Virus record (IMG/VR): IMGVR_UViG_3300032070_000014
Location: 1-38,592 of that record
Strand: one strand, 5' to 3'
Length of the DNA: 38,592 nucleotides
Source: a virus
In this document: piece by piece, positions 16,809 to 24,099 of the stretch
Layout: each line of letters starts with the position of its first letter
Position numbering within the stretch: position 1 is the first letter of the stretch
Position numbers and translations under genes: made by a program
Notes under the pieces: model-generated
The model's database searches: none
What the model saw: only the letters and a program-made list of their open reading frames with translations
Told to the model about the DNA's origin: nothing

Positions 16809-16813
16809 TCTCT

Positions 16814-17029
16814 TTACCCTCCGAAGAGTTTCCAAAGCGCCGCGAGCAGGCTAGCAAGGGCTCCTAGGGAGATGAGTATGTTGATTGTGTTGAGGGATTC
16901 GAGCCTTGTGAGCCTCTTCTCTAGCTTAAGCTGCTGTTTGAGGCAGGCTACTTGCGTGACGAAGGGGCCGCAGTCTTCTTTGGGATCATCTAGGGCGGCT
17001 TGTATCTCTTCGGGAAGGTCCTTGTTCAA
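16814..17029 (-). CDS. Small coiled-coil protein with C-terminal membrane segment
   Basis: A 71-residue protein. Residues 25-47 are a Lys/Glu/Leu helix that may form a coiled coil (LKQQLKLEKRLTRLESLN); residues 48-70 are hydrophobic (INILISLGALASLLAALWKL). One tail-anchored segment and small size are compatible with a holin-like or virion membrane protein, but nothing is specific. It lies 3 bases after the next upstream gene. Confidence 0.6.
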   Translation of the reverse strand: MNKDLPEEIQAALDDPKEDCGPFVTQVACLKQQLKLEKRLTRLESLNTINILISLGALASLLAALWKLFGG

Positions 17030-17031
17030 GG

Positions 17032-17529
17032 CTATTCATCTACGACTAGGATGAGCTCGCAGTCCCAAGCGTTGAAGGTTCTCGCGGGATCTATGTTGAA
17101 GATGTTTCGGTTCACGATGACCCTGCTGCCTGCGTTGACCCGAATCGGTTTGAGCGCATGAAGCTCATTGAGCGGATAGTAGTCTTGCTGAGAGGTTGCA
17201 CTCGTATGCCTGTGCATGTAGACTCCGCCGATGTAGACGTTGCCACTGAAGGCGCTGCCAGGATCCTTAGGCGGCACTGCACCAACTGGAAGATCTCCGA
17301 TATCTGCGTCGGTTTCTGAGCATGAATCATAGCTGTATGGGGTTGCAGGGGTTTCAGGGGGCAGTCTCTTTAGGGAACGCACAAGCGCTCTGAGATAGCG
17401 CCGTAATGAATTCACCTTAGGCTGAAGCCAGATTGACAGGGCGGCCTCGAATGTGCTTCCCTGATCATATCCTACCCAAACGCGTCCAGCAATGAGAGTT
17501 ACGGCCTTCGGAAATTCGATCGTGATCAC
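17032..17529 (-). CDS. Virion-type beta-rich protein, start uncertain
   Basis: From GTG 17529 it encodes 165 residues: an N-terminal strand-rich part (ITIEFPKAVTLIAGRVWVGY), a basic helix (RRYLRALVRSLKRLPPE) and a C-terminal domain (SAFSGNVYIGGVYMHRH; RVNAGSRVIVNRNIFN). The frame stays open upstream for 26 more codons that look coding (TYAKYLGYFTLKPRQRLIKN) until a TAG. A CTG at 17604 preceded by GTGGGGG is a possible true start. The upstream gene ends at that TAG in the same frame. Role unknown; virion membership is inferred from the operon. Confidence 0.65.
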   Translation of the reverse strand: MITIEFPKAVTLIAGRVWVGYDQGSTFEAALSIWLQPKVNSLRRYLRALVRSLKRLPPETPATPYSYDSCSETDADIGDLPVGAVPPKDPGSAFSGNVYIGGVYMHRHTSATSQQDYYPLNELHALKPIRVNAGSRVIVNRNIFNIDPARTFNAWDCELILVVDE

Positions 17530-17607
17530 ATCGTTCTTTATGAGCCTCTGCCTTGGCTTCAGCGTGAAGTAGCCGAGATATTTCGCATAGGTGTTCAGTG
17601 TCAGATT

Positions 17608-17874
17608 CTATGGCCCCCACTTTTGCAGAACGAGTTCTTTTCCTTCTGAAGCGATGAGGCTGGCTGCGAGCGCCGCGAGAAGGGCTCCAGGATAAACTTG
17701 ATTCCAATAGAGCGCTCCGATTGCAGCGAAGGCGCAGATGATTCCCCAGACGAAGTGATGGACGTGGATGCCTTTGCTCTTGATTGCTTTCTGGTATTGC
17801 ATGATCGTGATCTTGTGACTCTTGAAGTTCCAGTAGAGTCTGACCTTCACATAGTCAGCTAGGAGTCGGATCAA
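17608..17874 (-). CDS. Small membrane protein
   Basis: An 88-residue protein. A basic N-terminal region (VRLYWNFKSHKITIMQYQKA) leads to a His-rich turn (IHVHHFVWGII) and two probable membrane helices (about 45-60 and 63-76). It ends KWGP before a TAG stop in the same frame as the downstream gene. It lies between a multi-pass protein and a virion-type protein, downstream of the P-loop ATPase, so a membrane complex for entry or egress is possible. No family recognised. Confidence 0.6.
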   Translation of the reverse strand: MIRLLADYVKVRLYWNFKSHKITIMQYQKAIKSKGIHVHHFVWGIICAFAAIGALYWNQVYPGALLAALAASLIASEGKELVLQKWGP

Positions 17875-17908
17875 AAGAGTGGATAAGAAAGCGGTTGCCC
17901 AGAAGACT

Positions 17909-18430
17909 TCAGCGGGCGTCAGATCTTATCGCCTCGTGTCTGAAGACGCATATCCACATGACACCTGCGAAGACTGCGATCAAGCAGTACCAGGTTGGAA
18001 TGACGCCGCCAGGAAATGGAATAGAATTCCATCTTGCGGTCCAGTCTGTAGCCTGAATCCACTGGCCGCCCAGCGGATCCATTGAGAGCGGATTCAGAAC
18101 TCTTGCTAGGAACCACACGCTATCTTCGAGCATAACAGCGAAGACAGTCGTTGCGAAACCGAGCGCAGCCGTGTACCATTTCTCGATTATCTGACTCACG
18201 CCTATCAGATCATCAATGAAAGGAGCGAAGCCGACCAGAAACAGGATCGGCATCATCACCGCGATATGGTAGAGTTGGAAGCCGATGAAGATCGGTGTGT
18301 GGCCATATCGGAAAGGCACATCTCGGTCCGTGATTATCCAATAGTATTCCAGAACGCCATAGAGTATCGCGAAGGTCAGGGTCACAATCATGCTTGTTAG
18401 GTATTCGAGCCTTGGGCCTTTCGAGGTCAC
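17909..18430 (-). CDS. Multi-pass membrane protein
   Basis: A 173-residue protein with about four hydrophobic spans: SMIVTLTFAILYGVLEYYWI, QLYHIAVMMPILFLVGFAPF, YTAALGFATTVFAVML and PTWYCLIAVFAGVMWICVF. The start overlaps the ATPase stop, implying coupling and perhaps a complex with it. No known family. It is unusual in a tailed-virus head operon. Confidence 0.7.
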   Translation of the reverse strand: MTSKGPRLEYLTSMIVTLTFAILYGVLEYYWIITDRDVPFRYGHTPIFIGFQLYHIAVMMPILFLVGFAPFIDDLIGVSQIIEKWYTAALGFATTVFAVMLEDSVWFLARVLNPLSMDPLGGQWIQATDWTARWNSIPFPGGVIPTWYCLIAVFAGVMWICVFRHEAIRSDAR

Positions 18431-18984
18431 GAGAGTATCCCTCGTACTGGTTTGACCTGGTGATCCGTGTACCGTCTTGTGAGACCCTGCTTCTCTCGAT
18501 CGAATATGAAATACTGGAAGCGGCCTAATTCGCTCGCTGCTGACGCTACCTCATCAGGTAGCCCGATTGTTGCGAGGCTGCTCTTGTCAGAGCGGAAGAG
18601 AATGAAGAGCTGGAATTGCTCGGGCAGCCATGATTCGAATAGGCTCAGAGTTTGAGTGCTGATGATCAGGTTTTGCGTGGCATGGCGGGCTATCGAGACC
18701 CAGCCAATCAGTCTCCTCAGTTTTCTCTCATCGTCTACGAGCTGCGGCAAATCTTCGATGATGACAACTCGTTTTCCTTTCGCCTTTCGCTCGTCAAATT
18801 CCCAAGCGTCAAAGATGCCGATTGAGAAAGTCAGAGGATCATGAAATCTTCGGCGCAAGTTGCTTAGCAGAGTTGACTTGCCTGTCCCTGGCAGCCCTAC
18901 GACAAGCACCCATCTGCCAAGGCCTTTGACTATCCTTAGCGCTGTGTGTAGACGAAGCGGACGAAAGGACGTCATTGATGTCAC
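18427..18984 (-). CDS. P-loop ATPase
   Basis: A 185-residue protein with Walker A VGLPGTGKST (about 29-38) and Walker B VVIIEDLP (73-80), then a sensor-like strand LIISTQTLSLFESW. The compact core resembles small AAA/ASCE ATPases such as viral assembly ATPases (Zot/A32-like), but no C-terminal lid is evident. The GTG start overlaps the upstream TAG as TAGTG; ATG 18975 is an alternative. It heads a cassette with two membrane proteins, so it may power a membrane-associated step. It is distinct from the terminase encoded downstream. Confidence 0.75.
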   Translation of the reverse strand: MTSMTSFRPLRLHTALRIVKGLGRWVLVVGLPGTGKSTLLSNLRRRFHDPLTFSIGIFDAWEFDERKAKGKRVVIIEDLPQLVDDERKLRRLIGWVSIARHATQNLIISTQTLSLFESWLPEQFQLFILFRSDKSSLATIGLPDEVASAASELGRFQYFIFDREKQGLTRRYTDHQVKPVRGILS

Positions 18985-19100
18985 TAATGTCTACATTTGA
19001 ATATGCCAAGGAAGCGTCTCACGCAGAACTCTGGAACGGCACCCTCATCGAAGGTCTGACCGCATCCTGAACAGAAGATCTTAACCGCCATGATTGTCAT
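18984..19100 (-). CDS. Zinc-ribbon miniprotein
   Basis: A 38-residue protein from ATG 19100 (ATG 19091 also possible): AVKIFCSGCGQTFDEG, then EFCVRRFLGIFKCRH. CSGC plus later Cys/His residues suggest a C3H or C4 site. Its TAG overlaps the GTG of the ATPase gene (TAGTG), good evidence that both are translated. Confidence 0.55.
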   Translation of the reverse strand: MTIMAVKIFCSGCGQTFDEGAVPEFCVRRFLGIFKCRH

Positions 19101-19160
19101 TCGACCTGATTCCCTTCGAAGAGGCTCACCGCTAGGTCGGAAACGAAATCTAACACGCCT

Positions 19161-20810
19161 TCACGCCTTCGGCTCTTTGCCTTTGGCGCTGAAGTAGTGT
19201 TCGATCTCGCGGGCTGTGAGGCCGCCGAAGAAAGTGAATATCGCGAGCGCGTTCGGGAACCAGATCGAAAGGGCACCGAAGATGCCGCATGCGAGCAGAG
19301 TTCCGAGAGCGAATGCTCCTCGATAGTCTTTCTCCTTTAGCTGGTACTTCTCCAAGACCTTGGTCACCGACTTCTTATCTCGGGCCTTGCTCAACACCAG
19401 GTTGACTATTGCCTGCTTCTGTTTGCGCGTTATCATGCCCTGCTCTACTAGGCACACGACTAGGCCAACGATGCAGTTGATGAGATAGTCTAGATCAGAG
19501 CCGTCCCAGCCTGAGATGCATTCGAGGAATGGTGTCCAGCAATCGGTCGGCGGCTGCTCATCAGGGACACATTTGCCCTGGTCTGGATCCCAATGTTGAC
19601 CTGGCGGACATTCAGGCTGATCAGGTACGCATTTGCCTTGTGTTGGATCCCAATGCTGGCCGGGTGGACATTCAGGCTGCTCACCATCAGGATGAGCGGC
19701 CCAATCAAACTCGACTCCGTAATCTCGAGCGATGGCAGGCAGAGCGATAGCGTAGTTCGTTGTCGAGGATCCTGCGAAGTTGACTCCTGCGAGGCCAATG
19801 GCTGCTCCCGACGGCCTGGCGAGAAAGCTCGAGCCTGAGCTTCCGCCAGAGATCTTCGCTGTATGCTCGATGCAATGGTTCACATAGGCGATGAAGAATT
19901 CATAGTTGACACCGATCGTGACTTCAGTGGCTATGATCTTACCTGAAGTGGTTCCTTCTGTCCGTGAAGAGCTCCAGCATTCCCAATCGACCTGCGGTTC
20001 CCAATAGACGATGCTGATTCCGCCAAAGTCTAGAACATCAGCGCTGACATAATTCAGATCGGCTGCGTTCGTCAGTAGATAGTCAAATTCGTTCTCCTGG
20101 TATGGCTGAACAGGAATGATGAAACTATGTCGATATGCAACGATGTCTGCCGGACAGATTCCGCCATCATAGGGGGAAGGTTGAGCCCATCCGTGGCCCG
20201 CAGGATAGGGCGAGCCGTCAGTGCTGAAGTTCATTCCGCAGTGGTAGTTCTGGGCGAGATGCCAGCAGCCTGTGTACTTCTTCCCAGCGAGCTCTATGGT
20301 ACCATACCAGCCAGAGTTCAGACAATCCTTGTGGGCTTTGTGTGTTGGATCTCCTCGAACCCAGAAGTGTGAGCTGCAAGCCGAGGAGCCGCAGGCGATT
20401 AGTGAGACGCCTCCTGGGACGGGGCGATATTTCTTCATGTGCTCAGCGGGGCCGCTGACGGGTTTCGGAATATCTATCAGCGGTCTCGCTTCGATGTCGG
20501 TGTGCATTCCGTCAAGGATCTTGGGTATCATGACGGGAGCGACTTCAAGAGAGTGGCCGAGCGAATCAACGACTCGCGTTCTGCTTTCTGGCCCCGGCAA
20601 CTTGCCTTTCTGGAATTCCTCGAAGAGTTTCCCGAATTCACTTTCGGTCATGAGAGCAACGGGTTCGACCTTCTTAGGAAAGCCGATTGTGATACAGGGA
20701 ATCCTAGTCTCTTTGCCTCCGATGATCTTCATTCGAGTGTGAGTGATGTAGGTTGCGCCGAGCGCTATCAGGAATTTCTGGTACTTGTTCCTAACCGTTT
20801 CTAACGACAT
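19161..20810 (-). CDS. Trypsin-like protein with cysteine repeats and C-terminal membrane anchor
   Basis: A 549-residue protein. Residues about 130-375 resemble a chymotrypsin-fold serine protease: candidate His in YTGCWHLAQNYHCG (near 183), candidate Asp in ENEFDYLLTN (near 241), and a Ser motif ISGGSSGSSF (near 324) followed by AAIGLAGVNFAGSS, matching the usual GDSGG-like turn and strand. The motifs deviate from classical ones, so activity is unproven. Residues about 378-420 hold two CPPGQHWDPxQGKCVPD repeats; then come a Cys-containing helical part and a hydrophobic segment near 510-535 (FALGTLLACGIFGAL). No signal peptide is seen. Likely a virion spike or membrane-associated processing protein; the Cys repeats resemble small carbohydrate-binding knots. 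Confidence 0.7.
   Translation of the reverse strand: MSLETVRNKYQKFLIALGATYITHTRMKIIGGKETRIPCITIGFPKKVEPVALMTESEFGKLFEEFQKGKLPGPESRTRVVDSLGHSLEVAPVMIPKILDGMHTDIEARPLIDIPKPVSGPAEHMKKYRPVPGGVSLIACGSSACSSHFWVRGDPTHKAHKDCLNSGWYGTIELAGKKYTGCWHLAQNYHCGMNFSTDGSPYPAGHGWAQPSPYDGGICPADIVAYRHSFIIPVQPYQENEFDYLLTNAADLNYVSADVLDFGGISIVYWEPQVDWECWSSSRTEGTTSGKIIATEVTIGVNYEFFIAYVNHCIEHTAKISGGSSGSSFLARPSGAAIGLAGVNFAGSSTTNYAIALPAIARDYGVEFDWAAHPDGEQPECPPGQHWDPTQGKCVPDQPECPPGQHWDPDQGKCVPDEQPPTDCWTPFLECISGWDGSDLDYLINCIVGLVVCLVEQGMITRKQKQAIVNLVLSKARDKKSVTKVLEKYQLKEKDYRGAFALGTLLACGIFGALSIWFPNALAIFTFFGGLTAREIEHYFSAKGKEPKA
19561..19680 (-). repeat. Two 60-bp in-frame tandem repeats
   Basis: Bases 19561-19620 and 19621-19680 are tandem copies differing at about ten positions. 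They encode the two ECPPGQHWDP modules of the trypsin-like protein. Each 20-residue unit contains two Cys, one Trp and one His, suggesting disulfide-linked knots. Confidence 0.85.
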
Positions 20811-21222
20811 TTTCTTCTCTTTCCTTCAATTCTTTGATCGAAGGCGGTCGAAGCCGAGGATGCACGTAGCCAGTTGGACGAATCTTCACATCACGCAAAA
20901 CATCGCCACGTTGCACGTCCGAAAGGGCCGCGTCTTCTTTGCTGATCGTCTCGATAGTGAGAGGATCATATTGGCCGCGAGAGATTGCGTCGAGTTGTTC
21001 TGCGCGAATCTGAGTCATGATCTGTTTGGTGCGATGGAGCTCCCAGCGGATCAGGTCGTGGAAGAGCTTGGATGGTTTCTTGTGACCTTGGGCGGCGCTC
21101 TCCCTCTGGATCTCGAGATCATCGAGCGATGCGGCATGGTTGCTGGGTTTCTTGGCGTCAGCGTGATTGTTGCGTCGTTCATGCCATAGGCTACGCTTAT
21201 CCAGCCCCTTGCGGAGCGGCAA
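20791..21222 (-). CDS. Hypothetical charged protein at head of late operon
   Basis: A 143-residue, highly charged and mostly helical protein (KLFHDLIRWELHRTKQIMTQ; SIKELKEREENVV). The last seven codons overlap the protease-like gene. The true start is uncertain; internal ATGs and an Arg/His-rich N-terminal part suggest that it may be shorter. It is first in the long minus-strand virion operon and follows the divergent promoter region. No family recognised. Confidence 0.6.
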   Translation of the reverse strand: MPLRKGLDKRSLWHERRNNHADAKKPSNHAASLDDLEIQRESAAQGHKKPSKLFHDLIRWELHRTKQIMTQIRAEQLDAISRGQYDPLTIETISKEDAALSDVQRGDVLRDVKIRPTGYVHPRLRPPSIKELKEREENVVRNG

Positions 21223-21355
21223 CAGCTTCGAAGCCTTCTTGGGTTTGTTCGAATCAGAAGTTTCTTAAGACGGTGCGCGTGCGATTAGCCTCATACGTGT
21301 TCGCTACGAGTCTGAACGAGGCGAATCGAGGCGAATGCAAGCGGATTGATTCTGT
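21223..21355. promoter_or_regulatory. Divergent promoter region for late operon and RHH gene
   Basis: The gap separates the minus-strand virion operon from the plus-strand RHH gene. TTCTTAAGA near 21263-21271 is an A/T-rich candidate TATA element for leftward transcription. GAGGCGAATC/GAGGCGAATG near 21317-21336 is a 9-10-bp direct repeat that could be an RHH operator. No transcription data support this. Confidence 0.4.
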
Positions 21356-21553
21356 TTGAGTACAGAACGCGAGAAACTCAGCGAGAATCACACTGTTCGA
21401 TTGACAAAAGAGGATTCGATGCGAGCGAAGAAAATAGCGAAGGCGTGGGGCTGTGCTGTGGGTGACGTAATCAGGCGAGCCCTCAAAGAACTCTATGCAA
21501 GACACACATACCTGGATGCTGAAGAGAAGAAAGCCCTTGGAGTCACGATTTAG
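21356..21553 (+). CDS. Ribbon-helix-helix regulator
   Basis: A 65-residue protein from TTG 21356. HTVRLTKEDSMRAKKIAKAW gives the beta strand and first helix, GCAVGDVIRRALKELYARH the turn and second helix of an Arc/MetJ/CopG fold. The C-terminal YLDAEEKKALGVTI recurs in a decayed copy at 37117-37200. It diverges from the late operon and probably represses one or both promoters (inference). Confidence 0.7.
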   Translation: MSTEREKLSENHTVRLTKEDSMRAKKIAKAWGCAVGDVIRRALKELYARHTYLDAEEKKALGVTI

Positions 21554-21723
21554 CTAAGCGACCGCCCGGTCAGACTTTTCTCGTTCCTCAAGTGGCTCGG
21601 ATTCAAATGACATACAGAGTGCTATGGCAGACACCCCTGAGAGATGCGAGACCGGGCTCTGTTAAGTCCTTGGGCGATGGCTAGAGCTGTTAACCGTCGG
21701 GTGATGAGGGAAGGGGCTGTCGT

Positions 21724-22140
21724 TCAGCTTTGCAACAAACCCAAAGGAACAAGGAATAGCAGCGAAATCCAGAGCAACAGAAAGGCTAAGGGCACAATGC
21801 GGAGCGCTTTGCGCATTTCCATGCCTTGAACATCTTTCTTTGGGTATACCAACAAGTGGCCTAGATTCGTTTCCAGAGTTCCGATTTGTTGCTTCCAGTA
21901 TCCAAGATAGGAAGCACTTCGGTCATTGGCAATTATCCATGTTGCACTAACGACGATTCCCACTATGACCACTAGCTCTTGAATGGCCCGCTGGTGAAAC
22001 TGACTGAATGCTAGCAGCAGAATACTTACGACAACCAAGAAGTAGTTGTTCCGTTGCCATGAGGTTTCGGCTTCCGATCTCAGAGCAGAATGAAAGTGCT
22101 CAAGATTGGATTCTTGACTCTTACTCTCGTCAGGATGCAT
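21724..22140 (-). CDS. Small membrane protein, RipA-like
   Basis: A 138-residue protein. The soluble N-terminus ends SWQRNNYF, followed by four hydrophobic spans arranged as two hairpins: LVVVSILLLAFSQ, LVVIVGIVVSATWIIA, and near the end IVPLAFLLLWISLLFLVPLG. A charged SYLGYWKQQIGTLETN helix lies between the hairpins. This layout resembles the RipA-family octameric membrane proteins or SLATT-type effectors often found near defence loci. It is on the strand opposite the partition operon. Function not assigned. Confidence 0.6.
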   Translation of the reverse strand: MHPDESKSQESNLEHFHSALRSEAETSWQRNNYFLVVVSILLLAFSQFHQRAIQELVVIVGIVVSATWIIANDRSASYLGYWKQQIGTLETNLGHLLVYPKKDVQGMEMRKALRIVPLAFLLLWISLLFLVPLGLLQS

Positions 22141-22437
22141 TCTGATTCAGCGTTAACCAGTCGTTTCCACCTTCTATTTGAACCCATTTCGACATCGCAT
22201 TCGAGTGCATGATCCAATCGCTTGAGCGACTCATCATGGCACTTGTTAGGGGTGCGAGGTAACGTACGTCCTCGTCTGCTAGGCAGGTTTCGTGTGGCTA
22301 TAACAAACCGTCTGCTCGATAAATAGCCGCCGACCTCATCTTCAGCCTCGGGGTGTGACTTGTAGTTCATGATTCGTAGCCAAGCGGCGAGATGTGCCTT
22401 AAAAGGCAAGGTTCAATGATACTCCCTGCGACAGGAA
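22141..22437. promoter_or_regulatory. Gene-free stretch with promoter for partition operon
   Basis: No supported gene is seen in about 300 bases. Near its right end GCCTTAAAAGGC (22396-22407) combines an A/T core with flanking complementary GCCTT/AAGGC. Its centre is about 36 bases before the TTG of the zinc-finger gene, a distance suiting an archaeal TATA box and a short leader. Confidence 0.4.
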
Positions 22438-22680
22438 TTGTGGCTATGCCCCTTCTGCGGCAAGAAGGTCGGAGATACCTTGTACCATCTCAGGTTTGTC
22501 CATGAGATTGAAGATATTGACCAATTTATGCAAACCCTTCAAAAGGTGGGAGAACGGCAAGAGCAGCGGAGACGGTTCGCGGAATACGTCACAGAGCTTC
22601 AGGGAAAGCTGAAGCAAGGCTTAATCACCGCAGAAGATTACCGCAGACTGGTAATGGAGTGGCCGAGGAAAAACGAATGA
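22438..22680 (+). CDS. C2H2-like zinc-finger protein, first gene of partition operon
   Basis: An 80-residue protein from TTG 22438; no other usable start exists before the upstream stop. CPFCGKKVGDTLYHLRFVH is a C2H2 finger at the very N-terminus, followed by charged helices (MQTLQKVGERQEQRRRFAEY; ITAEDYRRLVMEW). The stop overlaps the ParB start as ATGA. It may bind DNA as an operon regulator or a partition-site cofactor. Confidence 0.65.
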   Translation: MWLCPFCGKKVGDTLYHLRFVHEIEDIDQFMQTLQKVGERQEQRRRFAEYVTELQGKLKQGLITAEDYRRLVMEWPRKNE

Positions 22681-23531
22681 CAAATGGTTCTAAACCGAAA
22701 ATCGGTCAAGTCCTCTTCAAGGACTTCAGGAAGGATCTTCCTATGGAACAGGTTTACATCTCGCCCCAGAACACCCGCAAGACAGAGAAGGAAGACGGAC
22801 TCCCAGAAATTGAGGGAAGCATCGACAGAATCGGACTAATTCAGCCAATCGTGGTCATACAAAGGGGCGACAAGTTCGAGTGCGTTGCGGGTCAGAGAAG
22901 GTTCCTCGCGCTGAAGGCGTTGGGAAAGAAGTACATTCCAGCCCTAATCATGGACGACATGAGCGAGATTGCCAAGTCCCTTGTGTCCTTCGGCGAGAAT
23001 ATTCATCGTAGGGAGCTTCCATACAGCGACACCATTGACGTTGTGAGCAAGCTCTTCGACGCTTATTCTGGTTCAAAAGATCAGAAAGTCAACCAGATTT
23101 TAGCAGACTTGGGATTGCCCAAGGAAGATGTCATTGAGTATCTGTCAGCTCAGCTAGTTCCGAAGAGTCTGCAAAAGATGGTAGATGATGGCACACTCAC
23201 GGATCAAAAAGCACACGACATAACAGCAGCATTCTGGCCCGACGAGAAGGAAATGCTCACGATAGCGAATCAAATGGGCGGCCTGACCGCAGCCGAATTC
23301 AAGCGGGCACTTCAAATCAAGAGAGAAAAGCCGAACGAAAAGGTACAGGGAATAATCGAAGAGGCAAAGAAACCTTCTCTTCTTGTTACATTCAGAGTCA
23401 CGGTTAGCCGGAATGAAGCCGACATGCTTGAGTCCGAGGCTGCGAGGCGTAGCAGGAAGCTCGGAAAGAAGGTCACGGTCAGCGAGCTAATCCATGCTGC
23501 CATCAAGAGGTTCTTTACAAGTGCCGCGTGA
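22677..23531 (+). CDS. parB: ParB-family partition protein with RHH-like C-terminus
   Basis: A 284-residue protein from ATG 22677. The ParB/Srx N-terminal domain is clear: ISPQNTRKT, IGLIQPIVVIQRGDKFECV, then the nucleotide-pocket motif AGQRRFLALKALG and ENIHRREL. A helical central part follows. The last 45 residues (VTFRVTVSRNEADMLES, then VTVSELIHAAIKRF) look like a ribbon-helix-helix dimerisation/DNA-binding end instead of the usual ParB C-domain. No ParA ATPase is seen beside it. It probably binds a centromere-like site and supports low-copy maintenance, or regulates transcription. Confidence 0.85.
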   Translation: MTNGSKPKIGQVLFKDFRKDLPMEQVYISPQNTRKTEKEDGLPEIEGSIDRIGLIQPIVVIQRGDKFECVAGQRRFLALKALGKKYIPALIMDDMSEIAKSLVSFGENIHRRELPYSDTIDVVSKLFDAYSGSKDQKVNQILADLGLPKEDVIEYLSAQLVPKSLQKMVDDGTLTDQKAHDITAAFWPDEKEMLTIANQMGGLTAAEFKRALQIKREKPNEKVQGIIEEAKKPSLLVTFRVTVSRNEADMLESEAARRSRKLGKKVTVSELIHAAIKRFFTSAA

Positions 23532-24099
23532 GATTTCGAAGCGAACCGAGAAGCTCCTTGCGGAGCTCTACTATGACTTGAAGGGAAGAAAGACCAAACG
23601 TCTCGATTGGATGACTATCGCAGAGAAGTGCTCAGAGGTTGTTGAGGATTTCGGTTCGGTGAACGATGCGACGAAGAAGTTGAGGGTGTCTCCTTCGCTG
23701 CTCAATTCAATTCTCCGATTGAAGAAGCTCGACCCCAGAGTTCAGGAACTGGTAAGAAAGCGTCTTGTTCTCTTCGACTCCGCACAAAGATTGAACCCAA
23801 TTCAACCAAACGACAGGCAGTACGATGTGGCGAAGATGCTCGTGGGCATCTCCAACAAGAAACAGAGAGACATAATTCAGCATGCTCTACGATTCCCGCA
23901 TACCGACTTGCTAGATTATCGAAAGAGGGTTACGGGAGAACAGGTGAAGCGCGAGAATCTGAGGGTTCTCATAATTCCAATGCGCGAAGAACTATACCGC
24001 TCTCTTGAGGGAGCAAGCAGAGAGACCAAGAAACCGATTGAGGGAATCATCTCAGAAATAGTCTCCGAATGGCTTGGAGGGAGGAAATCGAGCAAATGA
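23494..24099 (+). CDS. ParB/KorB-type HTH protein
   Basis: A 201-residue protein beginning inside the ParB gene; ATG 23494 or GTG 23521 are possible starts. A ParB-type HTH is visible (FGSVNDATKKLRVSPSLLNS, then ILRLKKLDPRVQELV), followed by a helical region and a C-terminal LRVLIIPMREELYRSLEGAS with a RHH-like pattern like the end of ParB. The usual ParB nuclease and HTH domains are thus split over two genes with similar dimerisation ends, suggesting a heteromeric partition complex. Confidence 0.7.
   Translation: MLPSRGSLQVPREISKRTEKLLAELYYDLKGRKTKRLDWMTIAEKCSEVVEDFGSVNDATKKLRVSPSLLNSILRLKKLDPRVQELVRKRLVLFDSAQRLNPIQPNDRQYDVAKMLVGISNKKQRDIIQHALRFPHTDLLDYRKRVTGEQVKRENLRVLIIPMREELYRSLEGASRETKKPIEGIISEIVSEWLGGRKSSK

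Noticed and set aside
22080-22409. 109-codon minus-strand frame upstream of the membrane protein
   Set aside because: Composition is random-like with many Arg, it overlaps the start of the membrane protein, and it covers the partition-operon promoter.
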